Below the pieces are notes generated by a model. That model did not search any database and had not been told where the DNA came from. It saw only the letters and a program-made list of their open reading frames with translations. A program made the position numbers and the translations under genes. A DNA stretch of 5,469 bases from an uncultured Candidatus Udaeobacter sp. (GTDB taxonomy: Bacteria; Verrucomicrobiota; Verrucomicrobiia; Chthoniobacterales; UBA10450). This document shows, one piece after another, positions 1-4,880 of this stretch (its first letter is position 1; the number at the start of each line of letters is the position of its first letter). The stretch lies in contig CATPAV010000202.1 in assembly GCA_955652245.1 (NCBI GenBank), positions 1-5,469 on the forward strand, in the 5' to 3' direction.

Positions 1-1219
1 CTTCAGGAGCTGAAGGAGCGCCGGAGCTTGTGCCTGTGCTCGGCGGGCCGGGCAATGGTTCAGGCGCAGTTGTCGTGTCCGGCGCAAGTGAAGCCGGCGG
101 CGGTAGCGAAACATCCGTCTCTGGCGAGGGCAACGGCGCTTCGTTATTTGCCGGGCCTGGCTTCGCCCCCGACCCGCTTTTGGCCGTCCGCGCTTCATTT
201 GCAGCTCCCTTTTTCTTCCCCCCCTGCGCCGTGGTAAAGGCAGGCTGAAGCACCGCTTCTCCGACTTTCGCGCGTAGCTCATTGATCCGCTTCTTGGCCT
301 GATCGCTTTCAGTTGATCCCGGTTGCTGACGAATCGCCTCGTTGTAGTAGATGACTGCGGCGCGATAATATTTCTGCTTGTCGTAAAATTTCGCTACTTG
401 GAAGGAACTAGCTGTTTGTTTGCGCTCGAGCAGCTCGAGGTCAGCGCGCGCTTGCGCCGCTTTCTCGCTGTTTGGATAGTGAAAAAGGAAATCCTGAAAG
501 GCGGTTTTGGCGTTGCTAGCGGCGGCCATATCCTTTGTTCCAGCTCGCGCGGCGTGGAACCAGATGTACCCGATCTGATATTGCGCGTCCACAGCGACGG
601 GCTCGGTCGGAAATTTATCGATCACCGCCTGGTAAGCTTCAATAGCAGCTTCTTGTACGCCCTGTTTTTCGCGCGCGAGACCAATGTCAAACTGCGCGCG
701 CGCCGTATACTTCCCATACGGCGCGGTACGAACAACCGATGCGAAAATTGTTATCGCGCGGTCCAGTGAGGACGCTATCGGGATCCCCAGGACTCTCAAC
801 TTTTTGCCGTTCAAATAGATTTCGCCGATGCGAAACTGCCCCTCAATTGCTTCCTCAAAATGCGGGCTGGCGGGATATTTTTCGACGAGTTGGCGAAATG
901 AATCCGCGGCGGGCATGTATTGATGCGTCTGTTCCTGTAGCTCGGCCGCGCGATAAAGCGCACCAGCCGCGAGGGCATCTTTGGGGTGGCGTCTGACGAG
1001 GCTCTTGTAAGCTTTGATCGCGCGTTTCACGTTGCCCTCCTTTTCCGCAGTCTGTCCAATCTGAAACAGCTCCGCAGCATTCCCGCTTATTTCTTCCTCG
1101 CCAGGCGCTACGAACTTCGCTTTCTTGCCCGGTTGAAAGACAACGGCCGTAATACCCGATTCGGGAAAAAGCAAGGCGACGAGGACAAAAACAAAAACAG
1201 CGCGAATTAGGAAATTCAT
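1..1219 (-). CDS. BamD-like secreted TPR protein (5' part; C-terminus beyond left edge)
   Basis: An open frame runs on the minus strand from ATG at 1219 to the left edge without a stop, giving 406 visible residues. Residues 1-25 form a signal peptide: Arg6, then a hydrophobic stretch AVFVFVLVALLF, with possible cleavage near GITA. Helical TPR-type repeats follow: roughly 48-80 (AIKAYKSLVRRHP), 84-118 (AADSFRQLVEKYP), 170-205 (AAIEAYQAVIDKFP), 210-250 (FQDFLFHYPNS) and 272-303 (AAVIYYNEAIRQQPGS). From about residue 325 the chain becomes a Pro/Ala/Ser/Gly-rich, probably disordered tail. The repeat spacing and the recurring YP/FP ends match the BamD/YfiO and YbgF-like families, which act in outer-membrane protein assembly or envelope scaffolding. 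E. coli BamD is a lipoprotein of about 245 residues; this one is much longer and has no lipobox Cys, so it would be periplasmic or anchored otherwise. The family call is good; exact BamD orthology is an inference. The start is chosen because the signal peptide follows it directly. Confidence 0.8.
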   Translation of the reverse strand, partial: MNFLIRAVFVFVLVALLFPESGITAVVFQPGKKAKFVAPGEEEISGNAAELFQIGQTAEKEGNVKRAIKAYKSLVRRHPKDALAAGALYRAAELQEQTHQYMPAADSFRQLVEKYPASPHFEEAIEGQFRIGEIYLNGKKLRVLGIPIASSLDRAITIFASVVRTAPYGKYTARAQFDIGLAREKQGVQEAAIEAYQAVIDKFPTEPVAVDAQYQIGYIWFHAARAGTKDMAAASNAKTAFQDFLFHYPNSEKAAQARADLELLERKQTASSFQVAKFYDKQKYYRAAVIYYNEAIRQQPGSTESDQAKKRINELRAKVGEAVLQPAFTTAQGGKKKGAANEARTAKSGSGAKPGPANNEAPLPSPETDVSLPPPASLAPDTTTAPEPLPGPPSTGTSSGAPSAPE

Positions 1220-1367
1220 GGGGTGTGGCAGGGTAGTTAAGTTCTCCGCTCCGTCAAGTTCAGGGGTCACAGACCCGGGCGTCCCCCGAGAGCGCAATAC
1301 TGATCGCCCATCTTTTTGGACTGACATCTTTTCGAGGGCGCAAAATCGATTAATCTTCTGATTTCAT
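1220..1367. other. Divergent intergenic spacer between the TPR gene and the DUF72 gene
   Basis: This 148-base spacer must hold promoters for both flanking genes. On the minus strand a TTGACG (complement of 1252-1257) lies 16 bases before TACCCT (complement of 1230-1235), ending 10 bases before the ATG at 1219. This is a weak candidate promoter because the -10 box matches only three of six consensus bases. On the plus strand CTGACA at 1321-1326 resembles a -35 box, but no -10 box lies at the right distance. A small perfect hairpin, GGGTC-ACA-GACCC, sits at 1264-1276. I see no coding signal and no ribosome-binding site. Confidence 0.5.
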
Positions 1368-2243
1368 TTGAATCTGACCGATCAGCAAAAAATACGCATC
1401 GGTGCATGCGCGTGGAGTTTCGAAGACTGGCGTGGCGCTTTCTATCCGGCGGATTTGCCGGACTTTCAATGGCTCGAATTTTATGCCCACTACCTCCCGG
1501 CCGTGGAAGTGGATTCAACCTTTTATGGTGCTCCCGCAGAAAACGCCGTTCGCCGCTGGGTCGAGATGACTCCGGCCAGCTTTCGTTTCGCTTGCAAGCT
1601 CCCTCGCGAAATCACGCATACCTGTCGGCTACGCGACTGTAGCGTCGAGTTAAATTCGTTCCTTCGCGCGATCGAGCCGCTCGCGCCAAAGCTCCAGGTC
1701 ATTTTGATCCAGCTTCCGCCGTCGTTTGCGCCAAGGGAGGGAAAACCGGCGCTTCGTAAATTTCTCGAACAGTTGCCGCGGGATTTTCGTTTTGCGATCG
1801 AATTTCGTCATGCCGGCTGGCACCGGCCCCAATTCATCCGGCTAGTGGAAAAATATCACATTTGTTGGGTCTGGGCCGACACTAGCCCGCTCAACGAACG
1901 CAATCTTGCGCCGTTTGAATTCCTGCCACGCACTACCGATTTTCTGTACCTGCGTCTGCTCGGTGATTATGCAACGAAATACGACGTCGATGGAGGGCAC
2001 AGGCATCGTTACGAAAAACTATTGTGGAAACGAGAAGCCGCCGTTGAAAGCTGGTCGCTCAAAATTGAGCGACATCTTTCGGAAGTGCGCAATGTCTGGA
2101 CATTCGTGAGCAACCATTTCGAAGGATTCGCCCCCGAAACCTGTCAACGGCTCGCCCAACGTCTCGGGTTCGATCTGTTGTTACCATCCGAAAGCGAGAA
2201 AATTTTATCCGAGCAGGAGCGATCGCAGCTTGATCTGCTGTAG
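1368..2243 (+). CDS. DUF72 (YecE-like) TIM-barrel family protein
   Basis: A complete 291-residue protein with the order of conserved blocks seen in DUF72/YecE proteins: IRIGACAWSFEDWRGAFYP at 9-27, VEVDSTFYGAP at 46-56, FRFACKLPREITH at 72-84, VILIQLPPSF at 111-120, FAIEFRHAGW at 142-151, VWADTSP at 168-174, FLYLRLLGDY at 192-201 and VSNHFEGFAPETCQRL at 247-262. The family adopts a TIM-barrel fold, is cytoplasmic, and has no established reaction that I know of. The length is within the usual 240-300 range. The start is TTG at 1368: an in-frame TGA lies at 1359-1361, and there is no ATG or GTG before the first conserved block. No Shine-Dalgarno sequence precedes it. The gene converges on serS, and its TAG stop lies inside palindromic element A. 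It is transcribed away from the TPR gene, so it is probably a single-gene unit. Confidence 0.9.
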   Translation: MNLTDQQKIRIGACAWSFEDWRGAFYPADLPDFQWLEFYAHYLPAVEVDSTFYGAPAENAVRRWVEMTPASFRFACKLPREITHTCRLRDCSVELNSFLRAIEPLAPKLQVILIQLPPSFAPREGKPALRKFLEQLPRDFRFAIEFRHAGWHRPQFIRLVEKYHICWVWADTSPLNERNLAPFEFLPRTTDFLYLRLLGDYATKYDVDGGHRHRYEKLLWKREAAVESWSLKIERHLSEVRNVWTFVSNHFEGFAPETCQRLAQRLGFDLLLPSESEKILSEQERSQLDLL

Positions 2244-2297
2244 CCACCGCCCTGCGGCCGGTCCTCGATCTACGACGGCGCAGAGCGCCGTGACTAC
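2240..2297 (-). repeat. Palindromic repeat element A (58 bp, GTAGCC...GACTAC)
   Basis: The ends form an imperfect inverted repeat: 2240-2252 pairs with 2285-2297 at 10 of 13 positions. Inside, 2275-2281 and 2285-2291 form a perfect 7-bp stem around an AGA loop (TCT on the minus strand). Read on the minus strand the order is GTAGTC, hairpin with TCT loop, linker, then GGCTAC. This is the same plan as element B at 3576-3634, so I treat the two as diverged members of one dispersed family, A on the minus strand. The element fills the whole gap between the convergent genes and contributes the TAG stop of each. The structure is read directly from the sequence; membership in a genome-wide family is inferred. 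Confidence 0.6.
2275..2291 (-). terminator. Possible weak 3'-end hairpin of serS (and of the DUF72 gene)
   Basis: ACGGCGC-AGA-GCGCCGT is a perfect 7-bp GC-rich stem starting three bases after the serS stop and about 30 bases after the DUF72 stop. Neither strand has a T-run after it, so it does not meet the usual rule for an intrinsic terminator. It may only stabilise 3' ends or limit read-through between the convergent genes. Confidence 0.3.
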
Positions 2298-3565
2298 AAA
2301 CGAATCTCTGTTCCAGCGAAATATGGCTGCAGTTTTTCCGGAATGCAGATTGAGCCATCTAATTGCTGATAATTCTCGATGAATGCCGCAAACAATCTGG
2401 GCAACGCCAGTCCCGAACCATTTAACGTATGGCAGAACCGGTTTTTCCCCTGCGAATCTTTGTATCGAAGGTGCATTCGTCGGGCTTGGAAGTCCTCAAA
2501 ATTCGAGCAGCTCGAAACTTCAAGGTATGCGTTCTGGCCCGGCGACCAGACTTCTATGTCGTAGGTCTTGGCGGACCCGAAACCCAAATCGCCAGTGCAG
2601 AGCTCGACGACGCGATAATGCAAACCGAGTAACTGCAGGACACGTTCGGCGTCGGCGGCGAGCGATTCCAATTCGTCATACGATCTTTCCGGTGGCGTGA
2701 TTTTCACCAGTTCCACCTTGTCGAACTGGTGCACCCGGATGATACCGCGCGTTTCCCGTCCCGCTGCGCCAGCCTCCCGGCGGAAACATGGCGTGTAGGC
2801 CGCAAATTTTTTCGGAAGATCGACAAAGTTCAAAATCTCGCCGCGATAAAGATTAGTCACCGGCACTTCGGCGGTCGGCGCAAGGAAAAGCTGGTTTTCT
2901 TCCAGCCCGTACATGTCAGCCTCGAATTTCGGCAGCTGCGATGTGCCGATCATGCAATCGCGTCGGACCAAAAATGGCGGGCTGATCTCGCGATAACCGT
3001 GCTCCTGTACATGCAGGTCGATCATGAAATTGATCAACGCACGTTCCAGTTTTGCGCCTGCACCTGTGAAGCAGATGAAACCGCTGCCGCTCAACTTCGC
3101 GGCCCGTTCCAAGTCGAAGAGCTTCAGTTTTGCGCCGAGTGCAACATGATCGGCAGGCTCGGCTAATCGCGGCTTTTCGCCCCAACTGCGCACCAGGCGA
3201 TTGGCGCGTGGATCTTTGCCGATTGGGACACTCTCATGCGGCAAATTCGCAATTTCCAGAAGCAGACCTTCTTGCTCCACCTCGGCCGCCGCCGTTTGTT
3301 TGTTAAGATCGACAATTGCCTCCCCGATTTCCCGGACGCGAGCCTCAAGCTCTGCCGTTGCACCGCCACTGCTGCGTTTGGCGCCGATCTCTTTGCTCAA
3401 TCTCCTGCGGTCGGCGTTCAACTGCTGTAGTGACGTTTCAAGTTTCCGGCGTTGGCCATCGACGCGGAGCACCTCGTCGATTTTTATCTCGTCGCCGCCA
3501 CCCCGGGTCGCAAGCCGCTGACGGACAAAATCCGGTTTCTCCCGGATCAAACGAATATCGAGCAT
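2294..3565 (-). CDS. serS: Serine--tRNA ligase (SerRS)
   Basis: A complete 423-residue class II aminoacyl-tRNA synthetase that activates serine with ATP and charges tRNA(Ser), and also tRNA(Sec) where present. It acts in the cytoplasm as a dimer. The start MLDIRLIREKPDFVRQRLATRG is typical of bacterial SerRS. Residues ~28-108 are charged and heptad-like and correspond to the antiparallel coiled-coil arm that contacts the tRNA. The TAE serine-site motif is at 231-233, motif 2 is around 255-285 with FRREAG at 261-266, and the conserved CTGDLGFGSAKTYDIEVW is at 323-340. Motif 3 is around 379-400 with NGSGLALPR at 382-390; its Arg390 is kept, although ALPR replaces the AVGR of E. coli. The length fits the family (about 420-430). 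There is no T-box leader: only 94 bases separate it from the divergent DUF4126 start, and no Shine-Dalgarno sequence precedes the ATG. The TAG stop is provided by the end of palindromic element A. Confidence 0.98.
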   Translation of the reverse strand: MLDIRLIREKPDFVRQRLATRGGGDEIKIDEVLRVDGQRRKLETSLQQLNADRRRLSKEIGAKRSSGGATAELEARVREIGEAIVDLNKQTAAAEVEQEGLLLEIANLPHESVPIGKDPRANRLVRSWGEKPRLAEPADHVALGAKLKLFDLERAAKLSGSGFICFTGAGAKLERALINFMIDLHVQEHGYREISPPFLVRRDCMIGTSQLPKFEADMYGLEENQLFLAPTAEVPVTNLYRGEILNFVDLPKKFAAYTPCFRREAGAAGRETRGIIRVHQFDKVELVKITPPERSYDELESLAADAERVLQLLGLHYRVVELCTGDLGFGSAKTYDIEVWSPGQNAYLEVSSCSNFEDFQARRMHLRYKDSQGKNRFCHTLNGSGLALPRLFAAFIENYQQLDGSICIPEKLQPYFAGTEIRL

Positions 3566-3572
3566 GACGCGG

Positions 3573-3602
3573 ATTGTAGCACAAGCGTCTCGCTTGTGTC
3601 CG
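3573..3602 (-). promoter_or_regulatory. Candidate serS promoter overlapping repeat element B
   Basis: On the minus strand TACAAT (complement of 3573-3578) is preceded by TGC, giving an extended -10 box that matches consensus at five of six positions. An 18-base spacer separates it from CGGACA (complement of 3597-3602), a four-of-six -35 box. Only seven bases lie between the -10 box and the ATG at 3565, so transcription would start at or next to the start codon and the mRNA would be leaderless. The spacer is the hairpin of element B. This is inferred from sequence only. Confidence 0.4.
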
Positions 3603-3634
3603 AATCAATCGCAGGCGCCGAAAACTTGCGCTAC
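3576..3634 (+). repeat. Palindromic repeat element B (59 bp, GTAGCACAAG...CTTGCGCTAC)
   Basis: Outer arms 3576-3585 and 3625-3634 are complementary at 9 of 10 positions. The left part also folds on itself: CACAAGCG (3580-3587), loop TCT, CGCTTGTG (3591-3598), a perfect 8-bp stem. A second weaker stem pairs CGCAGG (3610-3615) with CTTGCG (3625-3630), including one G-U pair. The plan matches element A read on the minus strand. In the plus-strand frame of the downstream gene the left part encodes AQASRLC, a peptide I associate with dispersed repeats wrongly translated at the N-termini of verrucomicrobial hypothetical proteins; that memory is unverified. The element lies between two divergent starts, so it is positioned to affect both promoters. 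Confidence 0.65.
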
Positions 3635-3653
3635 TTTAATGCTGTCTCATAAT
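3626..3653 (+). promoter_or_regulatory. Candidate promoter of the DUF4126 gene
   Basis: CATAAT at 3648-3653 matches the -10 consensus at five of six positions. TTGCGC at 3626-3631, with a 16-base spacer, is a poor -35 box with three matches and lies across the right end of element B. The -10 box ends six bases before the GTG at 3660, again implying a leaderless transcript if used. An alternative -10, TTTAAT at 3635-3640, has no convincing -35 partner. Weak evidence. Confidence 0.25.
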
Positions 3654-3659
3654 TGCCCC

Positions 3660-4745
3660 GTGGAAAAGCTTGACCTTCTTGCCGTCGCGCTCGGCCTAGC
3701 CTGCCTCGCCGGCATTAATCTTTACCTGACGGTTTTCGCCACCGGCCTCGCGATTCATTTCCATTGGATCACGCTCGCGCCGGCCTATCAATCGCTCGAA
3801 GTGCTTGGTAATCCGGTGATTGTTACGATCGCTGGCATTCTTTATTTCCTCGAATTTTTTGCGGACAAAATTCCATGGATCGACTCCGCCTGGGATGCCG
3901 TCCACACCATTATTCGTCCGATTGGCGGCGCTTTGCTTGCCATTCAGGTGCTCGGGCATCCAAGTCCCACCTTCACAGTAATCGTCGCATTGCTCGCTGG
4001 CGGCACGAGCCTCATAGCTCACACCGCAAAGGCGGCTACGCGTCTCGCGAGCAACACATCGCCGGAACCATTTTCGAACATCGGCCTGAGTCTTGGCGAA
4101 GATGCCGCGGTGCTAGGTGGACTCGCTCTCGTTCATTTCAATCCTCTGCTCGCCTTGTCAATCTTTGTCCTCGGCATAGCTGCGTTCTTCTACTTCGCCC
4201 CAAAAATTTTGCGCGCTATGAAAGCGAAGATCTGGCTGGCGTTGAAAAAATTGAATGAACCAGCCGATCTCAGCATGCCGGTGAAGTTACCGGTTACATT
4301 GCCAGCGCGCCTCGCGTCCGTTTTTAGCCGGGGAAATGTCCTGGGTGAAACAATCGCGTGGGCTACGCCATGCATCAGCGGACGCGGGCGCCGTATTCCA
4401 GGGAATCTTTTTGGCGCGCTCGTCGCCACGAACGAAGAGCCAAGCAAACTTTTGTTTGTGGCGCGAAAAAGCGGACGCCCGTTTGCCAAAACCATTGAAC
4501 TCGACGACTCAATGATCACGCATGAGCCCAAATTTCTTTCAGAAAATCTGATCATTTTCCCCAAAGTGGGCAAAGGCGCGAGGTATTCATTCATGTTTCC
4601 GCGGTCAAATGCGGCGCTGGTCGAAGTGATCGTTCAAGATCTTCGCGTTCGTGTGAGTTCGCCGATATGGCCGGTCGATCCGCCGCACGCCGCGGCAGCT
4701 GACGACGCCAGCGAGGAATCACACGGGCAAGCGGTATCGACCTGA
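3660..4745 (+). CDS. DUF4126 integral membrane protein with soluble C-terminal domain
   Basis: A 361-residue protein from GTG at 3660. Residues 1-182 carry the DUF4126 membrane domain: AGINLY at 17-22 in the first hydrophobic segment (about 6-32), further segments near 50-68, 84-99, 103-122 and 148-180, and the family-like stretches FADKIPWIDSAWD at 67-79 and SNTSPEPFSNIGLSLGEDA at 131-149. The biochemical role of the family is unknown; it would sit in the inner membrane. Residues ~183-345 are soluble and basic, with GALVATNEEPSKLLFVARKSG followed by alternating hydrophobic strands, which faintly resembles a bacterial PH-like domain (inference). The last ~20 residues are Ala/acidic and probably disordered. 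GTG 3660 is preferred because VEKLDLLAVALGLACLAG is where the family normally begins. ATG at 3564 would add 32 residues encoded by repeat element B, and ATG at 3639 would add seven. No Shine-Dalgarno sequence precedes any of the three. The gene diverges from serS. Confidence 0.85.
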   Translation: MEKLDLLAVALGLACLAGINLYLTVFATGLAIHFHWITLAPAYQSLEVLGNPVIVTIAGILYFLEFFADKIPWIDSAWDAVHTIIRPIGGALLAIQVLGHPSPTFTVIVALLAGGTSLIAHTAKAATRLASNTSPEPFSNIGLSLGEDAAVLGGLALVHFNPLLALSIFVLGIAAFFYFAPKILRAMKAKIWLALKKLNEPADLSMPVKLPVTLPARLASVFSRGNVLGETIAWATPCISGRGRRIPGNLFGALVATNEEPSKLLFVARKSGRPFAKTIELDDSMITHEPKFLSENLIIFPKVGKGARYSFMFPRSNAALVEVIVQDLRVRVSSPIWPVDPPHAAAADDASEESHGQAVST

Positions 4746-4753
4746 CGAATAGC

Positions 4754-4817
4754 AGGGACAGGCGCGCTGCGCTGCTTCGAGCCGGAGTGGCGAAGGGCGC
4801 CGCAGCGCGGCGTTCCT
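4754..4817. repeat. GC-rich palindromic element C (64 bp)
   Basis: A long imperfect hairpin begins nine bases after the DUF4126 stop. Outer arm AGGGAC (4754-4759) pairs with GTTCCT (4812-4817) with one G-T pair; middle arm CGCGCTGCG (4763-4771) pairs perfectly with CGCAGCGCG (4801-4809); inner arm CTTCG (4775-4779) pairs with CGAAG (4791-4795). Its sequence differs from elements A and B, so it would be a second repeat type. It could end or protect the upstream mRNA, but no T-run follows. Confidence 0.55.
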
Positions 4818-4850
4818 ATCCACGGAACATCTTTCGTTCTCGGTTACACC

Positions 4851-4876
4851 ACGATAGAACGGTCTCGAACTATCGT
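4851..4876. promoter_or_regulatory. Inverted repeat just upstream of the DUF2851 start
   Basis: ACGATAG (4851-4857) and CTATCGT (4870-4876) form a perfect 7-bp inverted repeat with a 12-base spacer, ending four bases before the ATG at 4881. It could be an operator or a hairpin covering the ribosome-landing region. No regulator gene is nearby to support either reading. Confidence 0.3.
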
Positions 4877-4880
4877 AATA

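Noticed and set aside
323..996. Plus-strand open frames across 323-769 and 739-996
   Set aside because: They lie opposite the TPR protein, which has clear repeats and a signal peptide on the minus strand; their translations are Arg/Cys-rich and show no family features.
1264..1276. Small hairpin GGGTC-ACA-GACCC
   Set aside because: The stem is only 5 bp, there is no T-run, and it lies upstream of both flanking genes. It may be a decayed repeat remnant, but nothing in the window supports that.
1321..1354. CTGACA (1321-1326) with ATTAAT (1349-1354) as a promoter for the DUF72 gene
   Set aside because: The spacing is 22 bases, too long for a standard sigma-70 promoter, and no better -10 box is at 16-18 bases.
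2729..3166. Plus-strand open frame of 145 codons inside serS
   Set aside because: It is the antisense shadow of a well-conserved SerRS coding region, with low-complexity composition and no recognisable motif.
2240..3634. serS as cargo of a composite mobile element bounded by elements A and B
   Set aside because: There is no transposase or target-site duplication, serS is an essential housekeeping gene, and both elements look like independent copies of a dispersed repeat.
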